Source: VAZQ01 sp963827585 (GTDB taxonomy: Bacteria > Pseudomonadota > Alphaproteobacteria > Rhizobiales > Xanthobacteraceae). Taken from it: a stretch of DNA of 64,000 nucleotides. The first letter of the stretch is position 1. Every line of letters starts with the position of its first letter. The stretch lies in assembly GCA_963827585.1 (NCBI GenBank), contig CAWHCK010000042.1, positions 51,220-115,219 of the forward strand, read 5' to 3'. The notes under the pieces were generated by a model. It saw only the letters and a list, made by a program, of their open reading frames with translations. It did not search any database and was not told the DNA's origin. The position numbers and the translations under genes are program-made. Positions 35,635 through 43,478 of the stretch are shown one piece after another.

Positions 35635-36614
35635 TCGATCAGCTCATCGGCACGCAGGATCAGTCCGGGCGATATCTCGAGCCCGATCGCCCTCGCCGTC
35701 TTGAGGTTGACGACCATCTCCAGCTTCGTCGGCTGCTCGACCGGCAGGTCGGCAGGCTTCGCGCCCTTGAGAATCTTGTCCACGTAGACCGCAAGCCGCG
35801 CATGGGCATCGTGCAAGACCGGCCCATAGCTCATCAGGCCGCCCGCGTCGGCGTACATCTTCCAACCATAGATCGAGGGCAGACGCCGGCGCAGGGCGAA
35901 CGCGACAATTCTCTGGCGGTTGAAATTCGTGAGCGCGTCAGGAAACGCAAGCAGCCCGTCACACTTGCTCTCCGCGATCGCGGCGAATACCGGCTCGAAG
36001 CTGTCGTCGGTCCGAACCTCGAAATGCTCGGTGGCGAGTTCGAGAGCGCGCGCCGTCTCGCGCGTTGCCCTCAGTTCCGAGGCGTCGCCGGCATGATCGG
36101 GATTGGACATCACCGCCACGCGAGTCATGGTCGGCATGGCCTCCTTGAGCAGGTCGAGGCGCTTGACCGCGAGATCGAGCGAAAGGAACGAAAGGCCCGT
36201 GGCGTTTCCGCCCGGCCGCGCGAAGCTCGCGACGATGCCGGCGTCCACCGGATCGCCGCTGAAGCCGAACACCACCGGGACTGACGCCGCCGCGAATGGC
36301 GCGGCCCGGGACGCGGGGCCGGCGGCGACCATCAGATCGATCCGCGTGCGCAGCAATTCCTCGACCAGGGCGGGGAACCTGCTGTAATCCCGCCCGGCAT
36401 AGCGAACCTCGAGGACGAAGTCGCGGCCCTCGCCATAGCCAAGAGCGCGCATCCCCCCGCGGAAGCTTTCGAGATTATTGTCGGGCGGGGACGCCGCCGA
36501 CAGATATCCGATCCGCGCCGGCTTTGCGCGCTGCTGCCCATGCGCAGCGATCGGCCATCCAACCGCCGCGCCGCCGAGAAGGGTGAGGAACTCCCGCCGT
36601 CTCATGTCCGACAT
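35631..36614 (-). CDS. ABC transporter substrate-binding protein, array copy 4 (intact, first gene)
   Basis: A 327-residue paralogue starting MSDMRRREFLTLLGGAAVGW. The ATG at 36614 is preceded by GGAGG at five bases, the only strong ribosome site of the array, so this is the leading gene. The body shows RIGYLSAASPPDNNLESFRG, GMRALGYGEGRDFVLE, VVFGFSGDPVDAGIVASFARPGGN and a C-terminus like the other copies (LEMVVNLKTARAIGLEISP). The ligand is unknown and there is no cognate permease in the window. About 270 bases upstream are free of genes and probably contain the array promoter. Confidence 0.9.
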   Translation of the reverse strand: MSDMRRREFLTLLGGAAVGWPIAAHGQQRAKPARIGYLSAASPPDNNLESFRGGMRALGYGEGRDFVLEVRYAGRDYSRFPALVEELLRTRIDLMVAAGPASRAAPFAAASVPVVFGFSGDPVDAGIVASFARPGGNATGLSFLSLDLAVKRLDLLKEAMPTMTRVAVMSNPDHAGDASELRATRETARALELATEHFEVRTDDSFEPVFAAIAESKCDGLLAFPDALTNFNRQRIVAFALRRRLPSIYGWKMYADAGGLMSYGPVLHDAHARLAVYVDKILKGAKPADLPVEQPTKLEMVVNLKTARAIGLEISPGLILRADELIE

Positions 36615-36889
36615 GGCTTCCTCCCCTCCCGCCTCATGCCGGGGCCATAGTCAGCCAACGGACCCGCGAGCGGTTTGCCGCACCTCATCCTGCCGCAGGA
36701 TGCTCGGCAAAATCCTTGGGGCAGTCCTGAATTGTTCTTAATCGAGGCAGGCGCTGCCGGCAGCCTCGTGCGCTCCCCCAAGCGCGAGGGGTCTGGCATC
36801 AAGCGTAGCACATCGCCGCGCGACGGCGATGGCGTGGCGGCGGGACCATAGAAGTTGCCGCAGCACCCGACAGCCGACAGAATCACGAG

Positions 36890-37435
36890 TTACGGCTCTT
36901 GAGAGCCCCCGTTCTGGCGCGCTCGAACCTTGGCAACCGCGCGCTCCCAGGCGCTCCCGGGCCCGGCGGCGGGTTCCTTGGACGCTGCGGGCGGAGCCGA
37001 GGGGCCTGAGGCTGCTGTGGGAGTCCGCACGGGTTCGGCAGCTTCTGGACGGCTTGCGGCCGATGCCTGTTCCTCGAGGGCGGTCTGTCTGCGGCGAAGC
37101 TTCTCGACAGCTTCCGCCCAGGTGGAGGTCCTCGCTGCGTCCGGTCTCTGTTCGGGGGGCGGCTTTCTGCTGCGGAGCTTCTCGGACGCTTTCGCCGCGG
37201 CGCTCGGGGCCGCAGCGCGCTCCATCTGAACCTTTCCGGCTGGCGGCTCGGCGTCTGTCACCACGACGGGCAAGCTGGCGACCGGCGGCCTGGGGTGGCT
37301 GGATACCAGTCGCCGCGCAATCTGCGGGCAGGCCGAGCATTTCAGGGTGTGCCGCTCAAACCCAGGCACTGAGGTATCGGCCTGGCTCACGTCCATCAGA
37401 AGCATCTCAGCGCCACACGCCAAGCACTTCATCAT
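36890..37435 (-). CDS. Hypothetical protein with an N-terminal zinc ribbon
   Basis: Starting MMKCLACGAEMLLMDVSQAD, it has Cys-x2-Cys, then CSACP about 30 residues later (a second Cys-x2-Cys), suggesting a zinc ribbon. The remaining 130 residues are Ala/Pro/Arg-rich and low in complexity, with two AWERAVAKVRARQ / TWAEAVEKLRRRQ look-alike repeats. Similar proteins are common in Bradyrhizobium. The function is unknown; DNA or protein contact is a guess. Confidence 0.6.
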   Translation of the reverse strand: MMKCLACGAEMLLMDVSQADTSVPGFERHTLKCSACPQIARRLVSSHPRPPVASLPVVVTDAEPPAGKVQMERAAAPSAAAKASEKLRSRKPPPEQRPDAARTSTWAEAVEKLRRRQTALEEQASAASRPEAAEPVRTPTAASGPSAPPAASKEPAAGPGSAWERAVAKVRARQNGGSQEP

Positions 37436-37565
37436 AGGTCGCTGCCCCACGCGACCGCATGAGCACCAAGCCCGCTCACGCTGTCAAGTATCGAGCGCAG
37501 CGAAAACCATCCTATGCGCTTTCACCGATCAGACGGCATGAAAGCGAGCGTCGGCAGACCGAGCG

Positions 37566-37775
37566 TTACTCATCCGGCGCGAACTTGAAGCTGCGGCGCG
37601 CGGCGGCGGTGGCTCGGTCGTCGCGCCGGGTTCGAAATTCGATCCGGCCATTCACGACCCTGAAATCGAGCCGGTGGATGAGGCCGCAGTCGCAGCACTG
37701 CTCGCGAAAATTCTTCATGCGCGGCCGCGTCCACTCTCCATATGAAATGACTGGGTAAGTGATGCGTTTGTTCAT
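37566..37775 (-). CDS. Small CCDCG-motif protein (phage-like)
   Basis: A 69-residue protein: MNKRITYPVISYGEWTRPRM, then QCCDCGLIHRLDFRVV and RIEFRTRRDDRATAAARR. The Cys-Cys-x-Cys plus His suggests a metal site. Small proteins of this sort accompany prophage genes in rhizobia, which fits the phage-like DNA further right. The longer upstream frame crosses repeat sequence and is not used. Confidence 0.5.
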   Translation of the reverse strand: MNKRITYPVISYGEWTRPRMKNFREQCCDCGLIHRLDFRVVNGRIEFRTRRDDRATAAARRSFKFAPDE

Positions 37776-37856
37776 GGTGGGTGCATGCGCCGGAAGGGGC
37801 CGGTCGGACGTGACCGGCAAGCTCGGGACGGACATGTTTCGACGTCGGAGGGGCGT

Positions 37857-38025
37857 GTAGGATGGGTTGAGCGCAGCGAAACCCATCGCTGCTGCCCGGA
37901 TCGAGACCTTGATCGGTGACAATCGTCTCTGTTGCGACCGAGGCGGTTACCTCGGATGTGGTGGAGATCGGAGGGTCGGTCTCGCGGAGCGATGATGGGT
38001 TTCGCTGCGCTCAACCCACCCTACG
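37857..38025. repeat. 169-bp element with about 30-bp terminal inverted repeats (MITE-like), copy A
   Basis: It begins GTAGGATGGGTTGAGCGCAG and ends CTGCGCTCAACCCACCCTAC; the termini are inverted copies of each other over about 30 bases. The centre contains TTGCGACCGAGGCGGTTACC. An equally long copy lies at 39577-39745 in the same orientation. No coding potential is seen. The element follows the Imm1-like gene by 5 bases. Confidence 0.88.
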
Positions 38026-38030
38026 ATCCA

Positions 38031-38534
38031 TCAATATCCGACCCCATCGGACACTCCTGGATCGGGAAACGCACCGTCCGGAATGTCGTCACCGGCGATC
38101 CATGCGATGCTCTTGGGAAGGGCACCGTCCGCCATCTCGATGAACTCCTTGATGGCTCTCCAGGCGGTTTCGAACGGAATGAACAATCCGATCGGCATGA
38201 GATCGCCATGCTTGGTCTGGACCCATTCCCGCAGGCGTCCCAAATCGCCTCTGGAATAATAGAACTGGGGCGGATACCCGCCGCCGAATCTGTGATAGTG
38301 CAAGAGCACGCCATGATCAGGGTTGCCCAACATGGTCAGGCGAACATCGATACGACCCTTGCGCGCGGGCAGATGTTCGGTCCCGTCCACTCCATCGGCA
38401 TTCAGCCCCCAGCTGTCATTCCCTGACCTGTAGCTCCAACGCTGTCCCGGAGGCGCCAAGAAGTAACGCCGCAGGTCGCTCGGCGACGGCCATCCGGGTC
38501 CATCGAAAATATCAAAATACACGCTCTTCTTCAT
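38031..38534 (-). CDS. Imm1-like immunity protein
   Basis: A 167-residue protein whose C-terminal half, LMPIGLFIPFETAWRAIKEF ... GALPKSIAWIAG, resembles the Imm1 immunity family (a hydrophobic strand, then the A-ref-F helix and xxIxW strand). Its ATG directly abuts the stop of the deaminase-type toxin gene, so the two are translated together, toxin first. Imm1 proteins neutralise deaminase toxins of polymorphic toxin systems (established for the family). The N-terminal half, FDIFDGPGWPSPSDLRRYF, is unfamiliar. Assignment rests on pattern and context. Confidence 0.62.
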   Translation of the reverse strand: MKKSVYFDIFDGPGWPSPSDLRRYFLAPPGQRWSYRSGNDSWGLNADGVDGTEHLPARKGRIDVRLTMLGNPDHGVLLHYHRFGGGYPPQFYYSRGDLGRLREWVQTKHGDLMPIGLFIPFETAWRAIKEFIEMADGALPKSIAWIAGDDIPDGAFPDPGVSDGVGY

Positions 38535-39311
38535 TCACCTCTCCGTACCGATCCAAGCGCCATCACGCATCGTTCTCGTGGATCCGTCGGGGTCGACAAA
38601 CGTGACAGTGGGATTACCCAGCTCCAATCCCACATAGGGCAACATTTCTTTGCAATTGTTGCACATTGCAGTATCGGCAAATACCGTCAAGGTTCGACCA
38701 GCCAGGGTACCACTATTGTGTCGAGCCGCTCTCAGCAGGACCGTTGTTTCAGCATGAAATAGGGCATTGCGCGGCATTTGCCCGACGTCGGTGCTCCTAA
38801 ACACCTCTGGATGTTTTTGTATTAGTCTGTTGCGCAGCCGCATCGCCGCGGCACGATCTTCAGAAGTGTATGTAGGCGAAGCGGAATTGGAGCCAAAAAT
38901 ATCTACCCCATCAATTGTCGTCACCGTGACTGCACCGCCTTTGTGTCCAAAGAGGTCCCAGGGACCATTCTCGGAACGATAGGCCTCGATCATCCGCTTT
39001 GCGAACTCCAGTGCGAACGTAATCACGGCGCCTGGGTCAAATCGCGGCTTTTCCGCAGCGAGCCGTATTCCTGTTGTCGTGTGGCCGGTGGCTGTCCACT
39101 GCCCGCCGTCGGGATTGCCCGCGGGGACACGCGGTTGATCTGGATTGAAATGCGACTGGTGTTGGGAAATACGGTGCCGGCCTTCGATATCGATCAACGC
39201 GAGCTTGTGTCCGAGCGCTGCTGCCCTGTTCGCACCCAGCAACAAACGCTCGGTTTGCGCCTGTGAAAGAGAGTCGGCGGAATCGGAGCTGTTGGAGGAC
39301 CGATTGACCAT
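38535..39311 (-). CDS. Deaminase-superfamily polymorphic toxin
   Basis: About 258 residues from the ATG at 39311 (AAGGT upstream); a start at 39419 is possible. The N-terminal part has FNPDQPRVPAGNPDGGQWT, a linker module often seen before toxin tips in rhizobial phage-like proteins. The C-terminal 110 residues form a deaminase-like domain: HAETTVLLRAARHN (His-Ala-Glu) followed by MCNNCKEMLPYVG (Cys-x2-Cys), the zinc ligands and proton shuttle of cytidine-deaminase folds (SCP1.201/YwqJ-like). The substrate (nucleic acid base or nucleotide) cannot be read. No delivery domain is visible. The cognate immunity gene follows directly. Confidence 0.68.
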   Translation of the reverse strand: MVNRSSNSSDSADSLSQAQTERLLLGANRAAALGHKLALIDIEGRHRISQHQSHFNPDQPRVPAGNPDGGQWTATGHTTTGIRLAAEKPRFDPGAVITFALEFAKRMIEAYRSENGPWDLFGHKGGAVTVTTIDGVDIFGSNSASPTYTSEDRAAAMRLRNRLIQKHPEVFRSTDVGQMPRNALFHAETTVLLRAARHNSGTLAGRTLTVFADTAMCNNCKEMLPYVGLELGNPTVTFVDPDGSTRTMRDGAWIGTER

Positions 39312-39576
39312 TTTCGCTACCTTCAACTCGCGCGAGCTGGATCGCGTGATGACGACGCGTGATGGTTGTCGTGCTCGGGATTCATCGAGGACCGCGCAGG
39401 GAGGCGTGACGCGGCGCAATGCGGCTCGTTCGAATACACCCAGCGGTCAAGGCCGAACGCGAAGCCTCGAAACCGTGGTCAGCTCTACTTTTTGATGCTC
39501 GTGGCGTTAGTGACTTGCGGTCACCGCCACAACCGGTCTGGCGCTAGACGCGGGGCTGATTGGTCACTCGCAGCGC

Positions 39577-39745
39577 GTAGGATGGGTTGAGCGCAACGAA
39601 ACCCATCGCTGCTGCCCGGGCCGACATGTGGGTCGATGACGACGGTCTTTGTTGCGACCGAGGCGGTTACCTCGGATGTGGCGGAGATCGGAGAGTCGAT
39701 CTCGCCGAGCGGTGATGGGTTTCGCTGCGCTCAACCCATCCTACG
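39577..39745. repeat. 169-bp element with terminal inverted repeats (MITE-like), copy B
   Basis: Same length and orientation as copy A (37857-38025), beginning GTAGGATGGGTTGAGCGCAA and ending GCTGCGCTCAACCCATCCTAC. The interior is shared except for scattered substitutions. It separates the first toxin/immunity pair from the second. Confidence 0.88.
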
Positions 39746-39795
39746 AAGGTTCGCTCGCGTTAGAAGTCCCATACGTCTGGAATGGAGCTCAAGAG

Positions 39796-40233
39796 CTAAA
39801 ACCGCCAGGGCCCCGAGTAAATGACATCCCCGAATTGTGATCCCATCGGGCGGCTTCCCTCGTACGCGATCGTCTCGAACTCCTTTGGAAGATGTTCCCG
39901 CTGAAGCCCATCGATGATTTCGTCGTCACGAATAACCACGCACATGCCCGGCCGTGAGACATCCTTTTCGGGACCGCTGACCGCTATAAAGATTTCCCAG
40001 CTCGGGTAACCGGCCAGCACCTTCTGCAGCGATTTGATGACGACAGGCCTCACCATTTCCAGATTGCTGGTTTCGAGCCTGTGCTGGAACAGGCCCAAAT
40101 TGTCATCGACCAACAAATAATCCTTCTGCTCGGGGTGGTCGTCCTCCTCACCAAACCGCCGGAGTACTTCGCGGATCTGCTCATAGAGCACGGCCCATTC
40201 CCTCCGTTGCTGGTCCCTGACGTCCAGCGTCAT
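39796..40233 (-). CDS. Candidate immunity protein
   Basis: A 145-residue acidic protein starting MTLDVRDQQRREWAVLYEQI, followed by VLRRFGEEDDHPEQKDYLLV, then a strand-rich second half with GYPSWEIFIAVSGPEKD and VVIRDDEIIDGLQREHLPKE. I know no domain for it. It starts 12 bases after the corrected stop of the upstream toxin gene. Its size, acidity and place directly behind a toxin gene are those of an immunity protein. The longer frame upstream enters the toxin gene. Confidence 0.5.
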   Translation of the reverse strand: MTLDVRDQQRREWAVLYEQIREVLRRFGEEDDHPEQKDYLLVDDNLGLFQHRLETSNLEMVRPVVIKSLQKVLAGYPSWEIFIAVSGPEKDVSRPGMCVVIRDDEIIDGLQREHLPKEFETIAYEGSRPMGSQFGDVIYSGPWRF

Positions 40234-40244
40234 GTTCAGATTTC

Positions 40245-41160
40245 CTATTCGTTTCCTCGCGCGCCGCTGCGGAGGCGGTAGAACATCCACATGCGTTTTA
40301 ACATTTCGCCATAAACTCGTATACGGGGCTCATCCGAATCGGCAATTTGCTTTCAGCACGGAACGCGCCTGGTCCGGTGTCATTTGTTCAGCCTTGATAC
40401 TGTGCTCCTTCATGAAACGCTCCATGAGTTCTCCAACCGCCTTGCTATATTCCCGGTGGAGCGCATCGTTTTCATGCCAGCGGCGGAACGGAAGTGGTCC
40501 GGTGGTCGCTTTGTCGAATACCTTCCAGAGTCTCCTCCGGAAGCGGCATCTTTCCATAGATGGCTCGTGGATTATGGTGATGCCCCTCTGCCGCATACTG
40601 CGCGTTCGGGATCCAATCGTTATCCGACGCAGCATCGGACATGATCCCTGGATGGCCGTTCGCTCCGCCGCCTCCACCGCTCATCTGTTGCGCGACGTCG
40701 GGATTGCCTGCGGGCGGATTCCAAGAGGGTCAAGTCGGCGGTTCCGGCAAACGCGCCGCCGCTCCGGCAACCACGCGTGGAGGCATCGTCTCCCAGTTCG
40801 GGACCCGCGACACCGGAGAGAGAGATAGGAGTTGCCGCCCGGGGCCGACCCCAAGTCTAGGCCCGGCCGGGCTGTCGCGGCCCCCCAGTACTTTGCGGGG
40901 TCGAGTTGCTCCGTCGGCAGCGCAAGCTGTCCGAGAATTCCGCCACCTGTCTGCGCGCCCAGCGATGCGAGCAGCCCCTCTTGCACCGGAGTGTATGAGG
41001 TCGACACTGGTGGCACCCACGAGGTCTGGCCAATTCCCCTGAGCCACCAATCGATCGACGGTTCGGCGTCCGGCGTTGCCGGTGCCACAGGACTTCCGGC
41101 ATTCGCCCCGACCGGCCAGGACCACAATTGAGGAATTAGGTTTTTCCAGGCGTCATTCAT
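40245..41160 (-). pseudogene. GHH-motif toxin-like protein, several frameshifts
   Basis: Starts MNDAWKNLIPQLWSWPVGAN and runs in one frame to about 40860. After shifts it continues PPAGNPDVAQQMSGG, then DWIPNAQYAAEGHHHNPRAIYGKMPL, FDKATTGPLPFRRWHEND, MTPDQARSVLK and QIADSDEPRIRVYGEMLKRM to a TAG at 40245. The GHH ... FPR-type block and the following TGPLP and DPRI segments form a domain I recall from many Bradyrhizobium toxin-like proteins, possibly a nuclease tip. At least three single-base shifts are needed, so it is a pseudogene or a badly read gene. A candidate immunity gene follows. Confidence 0.5.
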
Positions 41161-41300
41161 TGGTCTGCTGCCTTCCTGCGGAAACCGATTGGACATTCGA
41201 CGTCATGCACTCTCGTGCATCTCGCGATCATTTCGCTGCTTGACAGGTGGAGGCCTCAACGGGGAAAGTTGTGCCGCGATGCGGACCGCCCGCGCTGATA

Positions 41301-41357
41301 CCGGAGGGTCGGTCTCGCGGAGCGATGATGGGTTTCGCTTCGCTCAACCAATCCTAC
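41301..41357. repeat. Truncated right end of the 169-bp element, copy C
   Basis: It matches only the last third of copies A and B (GGAGGGTCGGTCTCGCGGAG ... GGGTTTCGCTTCGCTCAACC ... CCTAC). The left part is missing. It lies between the second toxin gene and the fifth substrate-binding-protein gene. Confidence 0.75.
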
Positions 41358-41408
41358 CTGCTTGCTGCTATGATCCCCGATGGCACCGTTTGAGACGGAA
41401 GAAAGCGC

Positions 41409-42419
41409 ATGTCCGAGGTGACGCGCCGCGAGTTCATCGCGTTTCTCGGCAGTGTGACGACGTCATCAAGTCTTTGGCTGCTGCCGCTGCGCGCGCAGAC
41501 ATCCATTGCCGTGCGGCGCGTCGGGGTGTTGAGCACTTTCGTCGAGGACAATTCCGAGAGCCGGCGGCTGATGGCGGTGTTTGCTCGGGGGCTCAACGAG
41601 TTGGGCTGGACCGAGGGCCGCAATATCCACCTCGAACAGCGCTGGTCGGGCGGCGACAATGACCGGCTCCGATCCGACGCACGCGAGCTGGCGAGCCTGC
41701 GGACGGACGTGATCATGGCGGTCACGACCCCGGCGGTCGCCGCACTCAAGGAGGAGGCGCCCGCGATTCCGGTCGTATTCGTCGCAGTGTCGGATCCGGT
41801 CGGCAGCGGATTCATCAACAGCCTGCCGCGGCCCGGCGGCAATATCACCGGCTTCATCAACCTCGAAGGGTCCCTGAGCGGAAAGTGGCTGGAGCTCCTG
41901 AAGGAGGTCGTTCCGGGCCTCACCCATGTCGGATTCATCTTCAACCCGGAGCGGGCGCCGTTTGCCGAATATTATTTGCGCGCGTTCGAGGCCGCGGCGC
42001 CTGCGGCGGGGGTGACGCCAATGGCGATGCCGGTTCACGAGCCCGACGACATCGAGGGCGTGGCAGCTCAACTCGGAGCTCAGCCCGCCGGCGGCTTCAT
42101 CGTGATGCCCGACACGTTCACCACGCTCCATCGCGGGCGGATCATTTCGGCCGCGGCCCGCCATCGGCTCCCGGCGGTGTACGCCAGCGGCACGACGGCG
42201 AGACAAGGCGGCCTGATCGGCTATGGCGTCGACGACGCCGAATCGGTGCGCGGCGCGGCAACCTATGTCGATCGCATTCTGAAAGGGGCGAAGGCCGCCG
42301 ACTTGCCGGTGCAGACGCCGGCCAAGTTCGAGCTGGTCATCAACCTCAAGACCGCCAAGGTGCTCGGTCTCGAAATCCCGCCGACGCTGCTCGCGCGCGC
42401 CGACGAGGTGATCGAATGA
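41409..42419 (+). CDS. ABC transporter substrate-binding protein, fifth paralogue (opposite strand)
   Basis: A 336-residue protein starting MSEVTRREFIAFLGSVTTSS with a Tat-type TRREF signal. The body follows the array copies: RVGVLSTFVEDNSESRRLMA, GLNELGWTEGRNIHLEQRW, IPVVFVAVSDPVGSGFINSL, PRPGGNITGF and the end KFELVINLKTAKVLGLEIPP ... ADEVIE. It is intact. The array of four paralogues lies 5 kb away in the other orientation, with the toxin genes between them. The ligand is unknown; there is no transporter partner. Confidence 0.9.
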   Translation: MSEVTRREFIAFLGSVTTSSSLWLLPLRAQTSIAVRRVGVLSTFVEDNSESRRLMAVFARGLNELGWTEGRNIHLEQRWSGGDNDRLRSDARELASLRTDVIMAVTTPAVAALKEEAPAIPVVFVAVSDPVGSGFINSLPRPGGNITGFINLEGSLSGKWLELLKEVVPGLTHVGFIFNPERAPFAEYYLRAFEAAAPAAGVTPMAMPVHEPDDIEGVAAQLGAQPAGGFIVMPDTFTTLHRGRIISAAARHRLPAVYASGTTARQGGLIGYGVDDAESVRGAATYVDRILKGAKAADLPVQTPAKFELVINLKTAKVLGLEIPPTLLARADEVIE

Positions 42420-42518
42420 GGTCGCGCGCAAGTCTGGGTCTACCGCCCCCTCGGGATGTCCAGCCTACGAGCGATGCACGATGCATTGCAGAGGCGATGC
42501 CGGCACGTGCGCGCCCCA

Positions 42519-42731
42519 TCACGCCCGCGACATGATCCACTGCGAGATGCCGAGGAGGAACCCCACCAGGCCGGACACGGCAATGATGGCCCAGCGCACG
42601 CCGCGCGCCTGCAGCAGGATCGCGTGCATCTCATCGACCTTCATCGACATCCTGCCGAGCTCGGCCTCCATATGCGTGACCTTCTGCTCGAGCATGGCGA
42701 GGCGCTCGTTGTGCGAGCGGTTGACCGTCAT
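42519..42731 (-). CDS. Small coiled-coil membrane protein of the phage lysis region
   Basis: A 70-residue protein: an N-terminal coiled coil (NERLAMLEQKVTHMEAELGR, then MSMKVDEMHAILLQ) followed by one membrane helix WAIIAVSGLVGFLLGISQW. This is the layout of phage haemolysin-XhlA/Rz-like or accessory lysis proteins. Its ATG overlaps the stop of the holin-like gene (ATGA), so the two are coupled. It ends the minus-strand lysis cassette. Confidence 0.65.
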   Translation of the reverse strand: MTVNRSHNERLAMLEQKVTHMEAELGRMSMKVDEMHAILLQARGVRWAIIAVSGLVGFLLGISQWIMSRA

Positions 42732-43123
42732 GTCCGCCTCCAGATCGTGCGCGCGATCTTCTCGAGCGAGCGGCCGCCGACATAGGTCGCCACGATGGCG
42801 CCGGCCCACACGCCGACGTCGCCGGTGATGGGGTCGGTGGTGCCGAGCGCGAGCACCTTGTCCCACACGATCACCTTCCAGAGATAGATGACGACCGGCA
42901 GCGCCAAGAGCGGCCGCACCATGGCCGTGTACCAGCGCCCCTGCTCGGCGATGATGATGGCGTTGGCGCTCTTGCGCGCTTCGATCTCGGCGAGGAGCGC
43001 GGCGCGCGCGACCTCGACCGCCTGGGCGCCCTCCGCGTTCTTGGCATCGAGCTTGGCCTTGTAGGCGTCGAGGAAGCCGTTGATGATCGGTCCGGTAAGA
43101 AAGCTCGCGAGCCATTTGAGCAT
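42728..43123 (-). CDS. Holin-like phage protein (3TM-type)
   Basis: A 131-residue protein beginning MLKWLASFLTGPIINGFLDA, with an amphipathic helix of charged residues (KLDAKNAEGAQAVEVARAAL) and then two membrane segments RPLLALPVVIYLWKVIVW and GVWAGAIVATYVGGRSLEK. This resembles the 3TM holin family found next to endolysins in rhizobial prophages. Holins make membrane pores that release the lysin. Genes for a small coiled-coil protein and the GH108 lysin flank it. Confidence 0.75.
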   Translation of the reverse strand: MLKWLASFLTGPIINGFLDAYKAKLDAKNAEGAQAVEVARAALLAEIEARKSANAIIIAEQGRWYTAMVRPLLALPVVIYLWKVIVWDKVLALGTTDPITGDVGVWAGAIVATYVGGRSLEKIARTIWRRT

Positions 43124-43127
43124 GGTG

Positions 43128-43464
43128 CTAGGCCTCCGTCCGAAAGGTCACGGCGGTGCGGGTGACGAGGCGCAGCAGGATCATCACCGCGCCCATGATC
43201 ACCATCACGCGGCCGGCAGCTTCGGCGCCGAGGAGCTGCGACCAGTCCAGCACCTTGGCCTCGTCGAGGATGCCGAGCAGCTCGGCCGCATAGCCGACAG
43301 CGATGGTCTTGGAGTTGCCGCATAGCCCGCGAAGACGGGCGTAAACGCCCTCTGAGGAGCGCCCATAGGCGGGCGACGAAAGCGGGCCACCGAATCCGCT
43401 TGCGGCCAAACCACCAGAACAGACCGGCTGCGATGGCGAGCACTACGAGGCTGTCGAGGAACAT
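43128..43464 (-). CDS. Small membrane protein(s) of the lysis cassette, probable frameshift
   Basis: An ATG at 43464 opens MFLDSLVVLAIAAGLFWWFG, one membrane helix. The frame downstream then degenerates, while another frame supplies GNSKTIAVGYAAELLGILDE and VMVIMGAVMILLRLVTRTAV (a second helix) to a stop at 43128. The second part resembles phage-associated membrane proteins with a NSKTI start. Either one gene with a shift near 43350 or two overlapping small genes. It lies between lysin and holin on the same strand. Confidence 0.5.
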
Positions 43465-43478
43465 GGTGTTGTCTCCTG

